A stretch of 64,000 nucleotides of DNA from CAIOYC01 sp038327995 (GTDB lineage Bacteria; Pseudomonadota; Alphaproteobacteria; Caulobacterales; Caulobacteraceae): NCBI GenBank assembly GCA_038327995.1, contig JBBQLP010000001.1, forward strand, positions 59,229-123,228, written 5' to 3'. Positions 43,266-51,915 of the stretch are shown here, in pieces. Every line of letters begins with the position of its first letter. The stretch's first letter is position 1. The translations under genes were made by a program, and so were the position numbers. Under the pieces are notes generated by a model. That model was not told where the DNA came from. It ran no database searches and worked only from the letters and a program-made list of their open reading frames with translations.

Positions 43266-43657
43266 GCAACGGGTCCAACCCTGCGACTTGGTACACACGC
43301 CCAGTGTTGGGCGTGACTGGCATCGACCGGTCAGCGGATTTCTATGTCGGAAAGCTCGGCTTCCAGGAAGACTGGCGCTACGCCGAGGAAGGCTGCCCGC
43401 TCATTGTGCAGGTCAGTCGCCAAAGCTGCGAGCTGATCCTGTCCTCGCAGTGGCCGGAGCGCGTTGGGCATGGGGTGACGTTCGTTTCACTCGACCCCGA
43501 CGTGCTCGACGCCGCCCGCGCGGAGTTCGAGGTCAAGGGTGTGGCGGTGAAGGACGGCCGTTGGGGCTATCCGCTGATGGTCGTGGAAGACCCCGACGGC
43601 AACGAGCTCTGCTTCCCCTATCCGGCTGACGATCAACCCTCTGAGCTCACCGCGTGA
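43262..43657 (+). CDS. VOC superfamily (glyoxalase/bleomycin-resistance-like) protein embedded in dcw operon
   Basis: A 131-residue protein of the vicinal oxygen chelate superfamily. TRPVLGVTGIDRSADFYVGKLGFQEDWRY and the second-half PLMVVEDPDGNELCFPYP are the typical first and last elements. GHGVTFVSL may carry one metal-ligand histidine, and Glu in DPDGNEL a second; a full metal site is not obvious. Members range from glyoxalases to antibiotic-binding proteins. It lies between murC and murB with GTGA overlaps on both sides, so it is translated within the wall-synthesis operon. Its role there is unknown. Confidence 0.85.
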   Translation: MSNGSNPATWYTRPVLGVTGIDRSADFYVGKLGFQEDWRYAEEGCPLIVQVSRQSCELILSSQWPERVGHGVTFVSLDPDVLDAARAEFEVKGVAVKDGRWGYPLMVVEDPDGNELCFPYPADDQPSELTA

Positions 43658-44571
43658 ATTGGCTCGACCGCCTGCCTCTGGTCGGCGGCCGTATCGCGCT
43701 GGACGCACCGCTCGCCCCCTACACCTGGCTCCGTGTCGGCGGACCGGCGGAGGTATTGTTCCTGCCGAAGGACGAGGCGGACCTATCGCAATTCCTCAAG
43801 GCGCTCGATCCCGGCGTGCCGGTGATGACGCTCGGCGTTGGCTCTAACACGCTCGTGCGCGACGGCGGTCTGGAGGGGGTGGTGATCCGCCTTGGTCGCG
43901 CCTTTGCGGACATTTCTACAGACGGAACCCGCGTTACGGCTGGGGCGGCGGCGCTGGACGCGAAGGTGGCGCGGGCGGCGGGCGAGGGCGGCATCGCGGG
44001 GCTGGAGTTCTACACCGGCGTGCCCGGAACCATCGGCGGAGCCTGCGCCATGAATGCGGGTTGCTACGGGCAGGAGACGAAGGATGTCCTCACCGCCTGC
44101 CATGCCGTGACCCGCAACGGCGAGCGCGTGACCCTCTCCCATGCCGACATGGCGTTCCGCTATCGCCATTCCGAAGTTCAGGATTCTGACCTGATCGTCG
44201 TCTCCGCCGAGTTCGGGGGGACGGCCGACGATCCCGCCGCGCTTAGGGCCCGCATGGCCAAGATCACCGCCCGGCGCGAAGCCTCGCAGCCGATCCGCGA
44301 GAAGACCGGCGGCTCCACCTTCCGCAACCTGGAAGGCCATTCCGCGTGGAAGCTGGTCGACGAGGCGGGCTGGCGCGGAAAGCTCTACAAGGCGCCGATC
44401 GGCGGTGGGGAGGGTGCCATGTTCTCCTCCCAGCACGCTAACTTCCTCATCAACCCCGGTGAAGCGACCGCTGGCGACCTCGAGGGGCTTGGGGAGCAGG
44501 TGCGTGCCGACGTGCGCGCCCAGTTCGGTGTCGAACTGAATTGGGAAGTGAAGCGCGTGGGGCGGCGTTAA
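43654..44571 (+). CDS. murB: UDP-N-acetylenolpyruvoylglucosamine reductase
   Basis: A 305-residue FAD enzyme that reduces the enolpyruvyl group to make UDP-MurNAc. Seen: YTWLRVGGPAEVLFLP, VMTLGVGSNTLVRDGGLEGVVIRLG, GLEFYTGVPGTIGGACAMNAGCYGQE, the catalytic-serine region PIREKTGGSTFRN, and the C-terminal HANFLINPGEATAGD. The start is GTG at 43654, overlapping the VOC stop codon. It is a type IIa-like MurB in having no extra Tyr loop. Confidence 0.96.
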   Translation: MNWLDRLPLVGGRIALDAPLAPYTWLRVGGPAEVLFLPKDEADLSQFLKALDPGVPVMTLGVGSNTLVRDGGLEGVVIRLGRAFADISTDGTRVTAGAAALDAKVARAAGEGGIAGLEFYTGVPGTIGGACAMNAGCYGQETKDVLTACHAVTRNGERVTLSHADMAFRYRHSEVQDSDLIVVSAEFGGTADDPAALRARMAKITARREASQPIREKTGGSTFRNLEGHSAWKLVDEAGWRGKLYKAPIGGGEGAMFSSQHANFLINPGEATAGDLEGLGEQVRADVRAQFGVELNWEVKRVGRR

Positions 44572-44633
44572 CCGTCTCTGCTAACCCCCCATAAACCATC
44601 CTCGGCTCATCTGGCGGCTCGCTGGAGCCTACG

Positions 44634-45572
44634 ATGTCCCTCCCTCTGTCTGGAAAGCACGTCGCCGTCCTGATGGGCGGGTTATCGGCGGAGCGGGAGA
44701 TTTCGCTCTCAACCGGACGCGGATGCGTGGCTGCGTTGGACAAGCTCGGCGCGCGGGTCTCGCCGGTCGATGCGGGCCGCGATCTGGCGCAGGTGCTCAC
44801 CGTGTTGAAGCCCGACGTCTGTCTGAATGTGCTGCACGGGGTCTGGGGCGAGGACGGCTGTGTGCAAGGGGTGCTGGAAACCCTCGCCATCCCCTACACC
44901 CACTCGGGGGTTCTGGCCTCTGCCCTCTGCATGGACAAGAACAAGTCCAAGTTCGTGCTGGCGGCTTCAGGGGTGAAGGTGCCCGGTGGCGGGCTCTACG
45001 ACCGGCACGAGGTCGCCGCGCGCCACGTCATGCCTCCGCCCTATGTGGTCAAGCCCAACGCCGAAGGCTCCTCGGTGGGGGTCTTCCGCGTGCTGAAAGG
45101 CGCCAACACGCCGCCCGTAGTGGTCGGCTCAGAGAACTGGACCTTTGGCGAACAAGTGATGGTCGAGCCCTATATCGCTGGGCGCGAACTGGCCGTGACG
45201 GTGCTGGGAGAGCCGAGCGGGCCCCGCGCCCTGGCCGTCACCGACATCATCTCCGTCTCGGGTTTTTACGACTACGAGGCCAAATACGCCGAGGGCGGCT
45301 CGCGCCACATCTTGCCCGCCGACCTGCCCGCTCACGTCACCGAGGCGGCGCTACGGCAGGCCGAGCTTGCCCATGCCGCTCTTGGTTGCCGAGGTGTGAC
45401 CAGAAGCGACTTCCGTTATGACGATCTTAAGGACGATCTGGTCTTGCTGGAGGTCAACAACCAGCCCGGCATGACGCCCACCTCGCTCGTTCCCGAGCAG
45501 GCGGCGTGGACCGGAATGGACTACGAAACTCTGGTGCTCTGGATGGTGGAAGACGCTTCATGCCCGCGGTAA
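44634..45572 (+). CDS. ddl: D-alanine:D-alanine ligase
   Basis: A 312-residue ATP-grasp ligase making D-Ala-D-Ala, the substrate of MurF. Seen: VAVLMGGLSAEREISLSTGRG, VLHGVWGEDGCVQGVLETLAIPYTHSGVLASALCMDKNKSK, YVVKPNAEGSSVGVF, and the metal-binding C-terminus LVLLEVNNQPGMTPTSLVPEQA. A 62-bp gap precedes it. Its 3' end overlaps ftsQ by 13 bp. Confidence 0.97.
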   Translation: MSLPLSGKHVAVLMGGLSAEREISLSTGRGCVAALDKLGARVSPVDAGRDLAQVLTVLKPDVCLNVLHGVWGEDGCVQGVLETLAIPYTHSGVLASALCMDKNKSKFVLAASGVKVPGGGLYDRHEVAARHVMPPPYVVKPNAEGSSVGVFRVLKGANTPPVVVGSENWTFGEQVMVEPYIAGRELAVTVLGEPSGPRALAVTDIISVSGFYDYEAKYAEGGSRHILPADLPAHVTEAALRQAELAHAALGCRGVTRSDFRYDDLKDDLVLLEVNNQPGMTPTSLVPEQAAWTGMDYETLVLWMVEDASCPR

Positions 45573-46444
45573 TCCGTGACGTTGCGAAAGCGCGTCGCGG
45601 CGCTGGTTTGTCTCGGGCCAAGCCGCGCGCGACCTATGCTCCGGCCAAGCTGGGCGGGGCCGCTGCGCTAGGCATGGACCCGCGCGCCGCGGTGTGGGCG
45701 GCGGGCGGCGTGGTGGGGCTGGCGTTTCTCGCGGTCATGGTCGCAGGGGGACGGGGCAAGGCTGTAAGTGGCGACATCGGCGGCTTTTTCGACCGCCAGG
45801 CCGCCGCCATGGGCCTGCGCATCGCCCACGTTTCGATCCAGGGCGGCTCCAGTTTCTCTACCCCGGATGTGATGAAGGCTGCGGCGCTCTATCAGGGCCA
45901 GCCGATCATGGGGCTCGATCTCGCCGCGTTGCAGGGGCGGGTGGAACAGGTGGGCTGGGTCAAGTCCGCCAAGGTGGTGCGCCTCTTGCCCGACACGCTG
46001 GTCATCGCCGTCAAGGAACGCCCGCGCCTCGCCGTCTGGCAGCATCAGGGCTCAACGGAAATCGTCGATCAGGACGGCCATGTGATCCCTGAGGCCGATG
46101 CGGGCGCCTTTCCCGACCTGCCGCTGATCGTCGGCGAGGGCGCCAACGAGGCGGCGTCAAGCATCCTGCCACAACTTCTGGCCCGGCCTCGCCTGATGGC
46201 TAGGCTGGACGCCGTGGTGAGGGTCGATGGACGCCGCTGGCGGCTCCGGCTCAAGGACGGCTCCAACATCGAGCTGCCCGCCTCGCGCGAGGATGGGGCG
46301 CTTCTGCAATTCGACCAGCTCGACGGGCGTTCGCGCCTTCTGGAGCTGGGGTTCGAGCGGATCGATCTGCGTGATCCGAACATGATTACGGTGCGGCCAA
46401 AGGGGGCGACGCCCCCCGATCAGCCGACCGTCACAGGGATTTAG
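45560..46444 (+). CDS. ftsQ: Cell division protein FtsQ
   Basis: A 294-residue bitopic division protein. It has a basic cytoplasmic region (about 1-45), a transmembrane helix (about 48-68, AVWAAGGVVGLAFLAVMVAG), a POTRA domain starting at LRIAHVSIQGGSSFSTPDVMKAA, and the FtsQ domain with VGWVKSAKVVRLLPDTLVIAVKERPRLAVWQH and later FERIDLRDPNMITVRP. It recruits FtsL and FtsB to the septum. ATG at 45560, inside the ddl 3' end, fits the topology best. ftsA follows after 52 bp. Confidence 0.94.
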   Translation: MPAVIRDVAKARRGAGLSRAKPRATYAPAKLGGAAALGMDPRAAVWAAGGVVGLAFLAVMVAGGRGKAVSGDIGGFFDRQAAAMGLRIAHVSIQGGSSFSTPDVMKAAALYQGQPIMGLDLAALQGRVEQVGWVKSAKVVRLLPDTLVIAVKERPRLAVWQHQGSTEIVDQDGHVIPEADAGAFPDLPLIVGEGANEAASSILPQLLARPRLMARLDAVVRVDGRRWRLRLKDGSNIELPASREDGALLQFDQLDGRSRLLELGFERIDLRDPNMITVRPKGATPPDQPTVTGI

Positions 46445-46496
46445 TAGGGGCTGGGACGCCTGCAAAACGCGGGCGCCCGAATGGATGGAGTAGGCG

Positions 46497-47828
46497 ATGT
46501 CGCGGTTCGAAGACCGGCGAGACGCACGTGAGGGGCTCAAGGTTCTGACGGGTGGCCGCGCGCCAGTGGTGGCGGCTGTTGATCTGGGCGCCTCCAAGAT
46601 CGGCTGCTTCATCATGAAGCCCGACGGGGCCAACCGCGACGAACGCACCGTGCAGGTGGCGGGGGTCGCCCACGTGCGTTCACGCGGCGTGCGCGGGGGC
46701 GCAATCATCAGCCTCGACGACGCCGCATCCGCCCTGGCGCAGGCGGTGGAGCGGGCCGAGACCATGGCGGGCGTCTCCGTCTCTTCCATCATGGTGACGA
46801 CCTCTGGCGGACAACTGGCTTCGTCGAAGGTGCAGGCTGCCGTGTCGCTCGGTGCCCGCCCCATTGCCGATCAGGACCTCTCCCGCGCTATCCAGATGGC
46901 CTTGGCCCAGGCGCGCTTTCCGGGGCGTCGCCCGGTCCATCTTCTGCCGATCGCGTGGAGCGTCGACAACCACCGGGGCGTGCGCGACCCACGCGGTATG
47001 TATGGCCAGCGTTTGGGGCTGGAGCTTCTGGTCGTGACAATGGGCGAGACCGCCTACGCCACCCTCGGCCACTGCGCAGAACTGGCGCACCTGCAGCTTG
47101 AAGGCGTGGTCGCGGCCCCCTTCGCCTCGGCTCTTGCAGCGCTGGAAGAAGACGAGATGGACCTGGGCGCCATCTGCATCGACATGGGCGGCGGCTCTAC
47201 CTCCGCATGCGTCTTCTCCAATGGCGTGCTGCAACACGTGGACAGTCTGGCGGTGGGCGGTGGCCACGTCACCGCCGACATCGCACGGGGGCTGACCACC
47301 ACCATCGCCGGAGCCGAGCGGATCAAGACTCTCCACGGCTCGGCCATCGCTTCCACCGGCGAGGACCGCGAGATGGTTGAGGCCCCCCCTCGCGGCGATG
47401 ATCCCGCCGCGGGTCCTGTGATCGTGCCGCGCTCCCTGCTTAAAGGGATCATCGCCCCGCGTGTGGAGGAAACGCTGGAGTTGATCCGCGAGCGGCTTCG
47501 TCAGTCGGGCGTGACCATCGAACCGGGCGCTGGCGTGGTGCTGACCGGGGGCGCCTCCCAACTCGCAGGCGTGCGCGAATTGGCCGTGCGTGTGTTCGAC
47601 CGCCCGGTGCGCCTTGGCCATCCGCGCAGGGCCCCCCATCTGGCCGACAGCGCCTCAGGGCCCGCGTTTTGCGCGGCGGCGGGAGTGCTACACCGCGCCG
47701 CCTTCGGCCCTCGCGAAGCCGCTCAGATCAAGGCCCTGACCGCCCGCAGCCTCGAACACCGCGCCCCAGTCGACCCCAGGGCCGGACCGATTGCGAAAGC
47801 GGCGGGGTGGCTGAGGGATAATCTGTAG
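46497..47828 (+). CDS. ftsA: Cell division protein FtsA
   Basis: A 443-residue actin-like protein that tethers FtsZ to the membrane. Seen: VVAAVDLGASKIGCFIMKPDG (phosphate 1), ICIDMGGGSTSACVFSNG (phosphate 2), GGGHVTADIARGLTTTIAGAERIKTLHGSA and VVLTGGASQLAGVRELAVRVFDRPVRLG (adenosine motif). The last residues (GPIAKAAGWLRDNL) form the conserved amphipathic membrane helix. GGAG precedes the ATG. A 266-bp regulatory gap separates it from ftsZ. Confidence 0.97.
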   Translation: MSRFEDRRDAREGLKVLTGGRAPVVAAVDLGASKIGCFIMKPDGANRDERTVQVAGVAHVRSRGVRGGAIISLDDAASALAQAVERAETMAGVSVSSIMVTTSGGQLASSKVQAAVSLGARPIADQDLSRAIQMALAQARFPGRRPVHLLPIAWSVDNHRGVRDPRGMYGQRLGLELLVVTMGETAYATLGHCAELAHLQLEGVVAAPFASALAALEEDEMDLGAICIDMGGGSTSACVFSNGVLQHVDSLAVGGGHVTADIARGLTTTIAGAERIKTLHGSAIASTGEDREMVEAPPRGDDPAAGPVIVPRSLLKGIIAPRVEETLELIRERLRQSGVTIEPGAGVVLTGGASQLAGVRELAVRVFDRPVRLGHPRRAPHLADSASGPAFCAAAGVLHRAAFGPREAAQIKALTARSLEHRAPVDPRAGPIAKAAGWLRDNL

Positions 47829-47837
47829 GATCAAGAG

Positions 47838-47977
47838 AGTCCCTCTAGGCCCCGGGTGATATTTCCATCCTATCGCGTCTAGCCGAATCTTCCGAATCGT
47901 CCGCACGCGACGCAAGCGGAAAATCCTCAAACGAATCAGAAAAATAGCTCTTGCCAAGGTTTACGGCTCCGCGACTC
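47838..47977. promoter_or_regulatory. Cluster of GANTC (CcrM) methylation sites upstream of ftsZ
   Basis: Five GANTC sites lie in the ftsA-ftsZ gap: 47838-47842 (GAGTC), 47885-47889, 47894-47898 and 47933-47937 (GAATC), and 47973-47977 (GACTC). In Caulobacter the ftsZ promoter needs CcrM methylation and GcrA. The density here is well above chance for 140 bp of GC-rich DNA, so a similar control is likely. Confidence 0.65.
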
Positions 47978-47989
47978 GGCCTAAGATGG

Positions 47990-48004
47990 TTAACCACCGC
48001 TTAA
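47990..48004 (-). promoter_or_regulatory. CtrA binding box upstream of ftsZ
   Basis: TTAA at 47990-47993 and TTAA at 48001-48004 are separated by exactly 7 bp, the CtrA consensus TTAA-N7-TTAA. Read on the minus strand it is TTAA-N7-TTAAC. It lies 91 bp before the ftsZ start. In Caulobacter CtrA represses ftsZ in swarmer cells, and this site fits that role. Confidence 0.78.
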
Positions 48005-48094
48005 GGATAAAGGCTTTCTTATCGATCTTGTCCGAAGCGCCCCAGAACGGCTGGCGCGGATAGGATCGAAGGGCCTGGTCAGGATATGAACGCC

Positions 48095-49675
48095 ATGGCG
48101 ATTAATCTCTCCGCTCCCCGCACCACCGAACTGAAGCCCCGGATCGTCGTTTTCGGCGTCGGCGGCGCGGGCGGCAATGCGGTTAACAACATGATCGAGG
48201 CGGGGCTGGAGGGGGTCGAGTTCGTCGTCGCCAATACTGACGCCCAGCAGCTTCAGTTCTCGCGCACCCAGCGGCGTATCCAGCTTGGCGTCACCACCAC
48301 GCAGGGCCTCGGCGCGGGCGCGCACCCGGAAGTGGGCGAGGCCGCCGCCGAGGAATCGATCCCGGAGATCGGCGAGCACCTCGAAGGCGCGCACATGGTC
48401 TTCATCACCGCTGGCATGGGCGGGGGCACCGGCACCGGCGCAGCGCCGATCATCGCTAAGGCAGCGCGCGAGCGGGGCATCCTGACGGTCGGCGTCGTTA
48501 CCAAGCCCTTCCAGTTCGAGGGCCGTCACCGGATGCGCCTCGCCGACGCGGGCGTGACCGAGCTTCAACGCTACGTCGACACCCTGATCGTTATCCCCAA
48601 CCAGAATCTGTTCCGAGTCGCCAACGAGCGCACCACCTTCGCCGAGGCCTTCGCCATGGCCGATCAGGTGCTGCATTCAGGCGTGCGCTCGATCACCGAC
48701 CTGATGGTCCTGCCAGGCCTTATCAATCTCGACTTCGCCGATGTGCGCACAGTCATGACCGAGATGGGCAAGGCGATGATGGGTACGGGCGAGGGAACCG
48801 GCGAGGGCCGCGCCCTCATGGCCGCCCAGAACGCCATTCAGAACCCGCTGCTCGACGAGGTGTCGCTGAAGGGCGCCAAGGCCGTCTTGGTCAACGTCAC
48901 CGGCGGCCTCGACATGACCCTTCTGGAAGTGGACGAGGCGGCCAACGCCATCTCCTCCGAGGTCGATCCTGAGGGCAACATCATCTTCGGTGCGGCCTTC
49001 GACCCTTCGCTGGAGGGCAAAATCCGCGTCTCGGTGGTCGCTACCGGCATGGACGGCGGCGCCTTCACTGTGGCCGAGACCGTCACCCGCACCAACACCG
49101 CAAGCCCGTTCCAGCGCCCGATAACCATCTCGCCTCAAGTGGCTTCCGCCCCGGTCGCAGAACCTGTCGCCGCGCAACTACAGACTCCGATGAACGCGCC
49201 TGTAGCGGAAGCTCCGGCCCCGTTGCATACGCCCCTGTTTGCCGAGCCCTTCAGCCGCGCTGCAGCGGAGGCCGCGCCTACCTCGGGACCGCTGCGGATC
49301 GTCGATCCGCTGGTCTCGGACGACTACGGCGATTTCGATGCGCCGCCGATCGTGCAGACGCCGCGTATCCAGACTACGCCAAATTACCTCTCGGCACCGG
49401 CGGTCGAGCATCGCCGGGCGCCTCCCAGCCATCCTCTGCCCGATCCCCGCGTGCCTGAGCCCAAAAAGACCGGTTGGCTTAGCCTGTTCGGCGGCGGGCG
49501 CGCTCGCGAAGAAATGTCGCGTCAGGCGCCGCAACTTGAGCCTTACCGCGATCCCGCCCCCCGCGGCGCGGCAATGGGCGGTGGGGGTCAGGCGGCTGCG
49601 GCCTTGCCGTCGTCCGAGCCGGACGCGAGCGAGGATCTGGATATTCCATCCTTCCTGCGCCGGTTGGCGAACTGA
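48095..49675 (+). CDS. ftsZ: Cell division protein FtsZ
   Basis: A 526-residue tubulin-like GTPase that forms the Z-ring. The GTPase domain (about 1-320) has IVVFGVGGAGGNAVNNMIE, VANTDAQQLQFSRTQRRIQLG and the tubulin signature AGMGGGTGTGAAPII. A long, low-complexity linker (about 325-510) rich in Pro and Ala is typical of Caulobacterales. The C-terminal conserved peptide is DLDIPSFLRRLAN, the FtsA-binding motif. Start: MAINLSAPRTTELKPR at 48095 matches the N-terminus I recall for Caulobacter FtsZ; an ATG three codons earlier (48086) is the alternative. It has its own regulatory region and terminator. Confidence 0.97.
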   Translation: MAINLSAPRTTELKPRIVVFGVGGAGGNAVNNMIEAGLEGVEFVVANTDAQQLQFSRTQRRIQLGVTTTQGLGAGAHPEVGEAAAEESIPEIGEHLEGAHMVFITAGMGGGTGTGAAPIIAKAARERGILTVGVVTKPFQFEGRHRMRLADAGVTELQRYVDTLIVIPNQNLFRVANERTTFAEAFAMADQVLHSGVRSITDLMVLPGLINLDFADVRTVMTEMGKAMMGTGEGTGEGRALMAAQNAIQNPLLDEVSLKGAKAVLVNVTGGLDMTLLEVDEAANAISSEVDPEGNIIFGAAFDPSLEGKIRVSVVATGMDGGAFTVAETVTRTNTASPFQRPITISPQVASAPVAEPVAAQLQTPMNAPVAEAPAPLHTPLFAEPFSRAAAEAAPTSGPLRIVDPLVSDDYGDFDAPPIVQTPRIQTTPNYLSAPAVEHRRAPPSHPLPDPRVPEPKKTGWLSLFGGGRAREEMSRQAPQLEPYRDPAPRGAAMGGGGQAAAALPSSEPDASEDLDIPSFLRRLAN

Positions 49676-49705
49676 TCTAGGGTTAACTATCGCTCGAGTT
49701 ATGTG

Positions 49706-49740
49706 ATGCGTCGGCCACACAGCCGGCGCATTCGCTTTTT
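49706..49740 (+). terminator. Intrinsic terminator after ftsZ
   Basis: A 10-bp stem (ATGCGTCGGC / GCCGGCGCAT, one G-U pair) with a 6-nt loop at 49706-49731 is followed by TCGC and then TTTTT at 49736-49740. This is a good rho-independent terminator and marks the end of the dcw transcript before lpxC. Confidence 0.8.
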
Positions 49741-49792
49741 GTGCGGTGCAATATTGCAGTTGATTACAAGTTCGACATTAAAGATGAACCAA

Positions 49793-49809
49793 TTCGCTTA
49801 GTAAGCGAA
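49793..49809. promoter_or_regulatory. Palindrome in the ftsZ-lpxC gap
   Basis: TTCGCTTA-G-TAAGCGAA is a perfect 8-bp inverted repeat around one central base, followed by CTGTTAACC. It is too AT-rich and lacks a T-run to be a terminator. A dimeric regulator binding site for lpxC is possible, but no regulator can be named. Confidence 0.4.
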
Positions 49810-49946
49810 CTGTTAACCCTCGGCGTGTGGGCGTAACACTTCGAAACAGGAGTTGTGTTGCTGCATTGCGACAGCGATTATAGGGATGAAGTATGCGAGA
49901 GAGGCGGCTTTTCAAGGCTGCCCGTCGTGAGAGGGTAGACGGTCTT

Positions 49947-50867
49947 ATGAGCGTTTCTTCAACCAGCGGGATTTTCGACGAGGGCGCCCGCCAGTACACC
50001 TTGGCTGCGCCTGCGATGTTCGCTGGGATCGGCGTGCACTCGGGCGAGCGCGTGCGGGTGGTGATTAAACCCGCCCCCGTGGATCATGGCGTAGTTTTCG
50101 TCCGCACGGACATCACTGACCGCGACAACCGCATTCCCGCCTTGGCCGACCGGGTGGCGCGCACCCAACTCAACACCGAAATCACCAACGCCCACGGCGT
50201 CTTCGTCTCCACTATCGAACACCTGATGGCGGCTTTCGCGGCGTTGGGCGTCGATAATGTGGTGGTTGAACTGGACGGCGACGAGACCCCCATCATGGAC
50301 GGTTCGGCCCTGCCTTTCCTCCAGATTCTCGACCAGGCCGGACTTCGGGCCCAGGACGCGCCGCGCCGGTTTATCGAGATCGTTGAGACGGTCGAGGTGC
50401 GCGTTGGCGACAAGCTGGCGCGTCTGTCTCCTGCCGCTAGGTTCGAGGTGGCGTTCGAGATCGCCTACTCGTCCAGGGCCATTGGTCGCCAACGGGTCGA
50501 TCTGGTTGTCACCGCAGCCAGCTTCCGGGAAGAACTCGCCGCCGCCCGCACCTTCGGTTTCGTGAAGGAAGTCGAGGCGCTTAAGGCGCTTGGCCTCGCC
50601 AAGGGCGCTTCGCTTGATAACGCAGTGGGCATCGAGGGCGACGAGATCGTCAACCCCGAGGGCCTGAGGATGGAGCGCGAGTTCGTGCGTCACAAGGCGT
50701 TGGATGCGGTGGGCGACCTTTATACCCTTGGCGCGCCGATCCTTGGCCGGTTCGAGAGCATCCTCGGCGGCCACGCCCTGAACAACCAGCTTTGCCGCGC
50801 GCTTCTCGCCCGCCCCCAGGCATGGCGCTGGCACCCGCCGGTTCAGGATATGGCGCAAAGCGCCTGA
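49947..50867 (+). CDS. lpxC: UDP-3-O-acyl-N-acetylglucosamine deacetylase
   Basis: LpxC catalyses the committed step of lipid A synthesis, with zinc. Seen: RQYTLAAPAMFAGIGVHSGERVRVVIKP, ISTIEHLMAAF-type motif (VSTIEHLMAAFAALGVDNVVVELDGDETPIMDGSA, with zinc His92), and EFVRHKALDAVGDLYTLGAPILG with the second zinc His and Asp, then GGHALNNQL. The product is 306 residues from ATG 49947. An earlier in-frame ATG at 49893, which has its own AGGGA, would add 18 residues. It sits between ftsZ and bamD, as in many proteobacteria. Confidence 0.95.
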   Translation: MSVSSTSGIFDEGARQYTLAAPAMFAGIGVHSGERVRVVIKPAPVDHGVVFVRTDITDRDNRIPALADRVARTQLNTEITNAHGVFVSTIEHLMAAFAALGVDNVVVELDGDETPIMDGSALPFLQILDQAGLRAQDAPRRFIEIVETVEVRVGDKLARLSPAARFEVAFEIAYSSRAIGRQRVDLVVTAASFREELAAARTFGFVKEVEALKALGLAKGASLDNAVGIEGDEIVNPEGLRMEREFVRHKALDAVGDLYTLGAPILGRFESILGGHALNNQLCRALLARPQAWRWHPPVQDMAQSA

Positions 50868-50997
50868 CACCCTACGTCTCGCGATGACATCCATGCGACC
50901 ACGCTGACATTTGCGCGTCGCGCGGGCTCGTGTAGAAGCAGGCGGGGCGTTTATCGCGGATGCGCAGGCCTCCGTCGAAATTTTTAGGGATGAGCGT

Positions 50998-51840
50998 TTG
51001 TCGCCTCTGGTTCTCCGCCGCCGCGCGCCCGCGCTTCTCGCCGTTCTCGCCGGAGCGCTGGCTCTCAATGCCTGCGCTGGCAAGGCCAAGAAGCCCGAAC
51101 TGGCCTATGTAGAGCGCCCGGTGGAGTTGCTCTATGCCACCGGAGCCGAAAAGCTCGATCGGCGCCAGTGGGCCGAAGCCGTGCAGTATTTCGACGAGGT
51201 GGAGCGCCAGCACCCCTATTCGGAATGGTCGCGCCGCTCGATCCTGATGGAGGCCTTCGCCCACTATGAGGCCAACCAGTATGAAGACGCTATCGCCGCC
51301 GCCGACCGGTTTATCCAGCTCTATCCCGGCAATCCGTCGGCGGCCTACGCCTACTATTTGAAGTCAGTCTGCTATTTCGAGCAGATCACCGATGTGGGCC
51401 GTGATCAGGCCGCGACTGAACAGGCGCTGGCGGGCCTGCGCGAGGTCTCCAAACGCTACCCCAATTCCGAATACGCCCTGGATTCCAAGGTCAAGATCGA
51501 GATGGTTCAGGACCAACTCGCGGGCAAGGAGATGGCGGTAGGTCGTTGGTATCTGCGCCAGGGCAACCCCCTTGCCGCCATCGGCCGGTTCAAGACCGTA
51601 ATTGACCGCTATCAGACCACCAGCCACACGCCGGAAGCCCTCTATCGTCTGGTGGAAGCCAACCTTACGCTGGGGCTCACCGATGAGGCCAAGCGCGACG
51701 GAGCGGTGCTGGGCTTCAACTTCCCCGGCGACCGCTGGTACGCCGACGCCTATTCGCTCCTGACCTCCAGGGGTCTGAAGCCGTCGCTGCCGCCCGCCAA
51801 CAAGAAGCGCACCGTTCTCAATCAGATCGGTCGGGGCTAA
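50998..51840 (+). CDS. bamD: Outer membrane assembly lipoprotein BamD
   Basis: A 280-residue lipoprotein of the BAM complex that folds outer-membrane proteins. The signal peptide ends in the lipobox ALNAC, with lipidated Cys27. TPR repeats follow: YATGAEKLDRRQWAEAVQYFDEVERQHPYSEW, MEAFAHYEANQYEDAIAAADRFIQLYPGNPSAAYAYYLKSV, and AVGRWYLRQGNPLAAIGRFKTVIDRYQTTSHTPEALYRLVEA. The start is taken as TTG at 50998, with AGGGA about 7 bp upstream; the longer open frame before it lacks signal-peptide character. recN follows after 75 bp. Confidence 0.93.
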   Translation: MSPLVLRRRAPALLAVLAGALALNACAGKAKKPELAYVERPVELLYATGAEKLDRRQWAEAVQYFDEVERQHPYSEWSRRSILMEAFAHYEANQYEDAIAAADRFIQLYPGNPSAAYAYYLKSVCYFEQITDVGRDQAATEQALAGLREVSKRYPNSEYALDSKVKIEMVQDQLAGKEMAVGRWYLRQGNPLAAIGRFKTVIDRYQTTSHTPEALYRLVEANLTLGLTDEAKRDGAVLGFNFPGDRWYADAYSLLTSRGLKPSLPPANKKRTVLNQIGRG

Positions 51841-51915
51841 CGCTTTCGCGCTGATCCCGGTTCCGGGATTGTTCTTGCCGCGACGGACTCTGATTCCCCG
51901 TATAGGATCGGCGCA

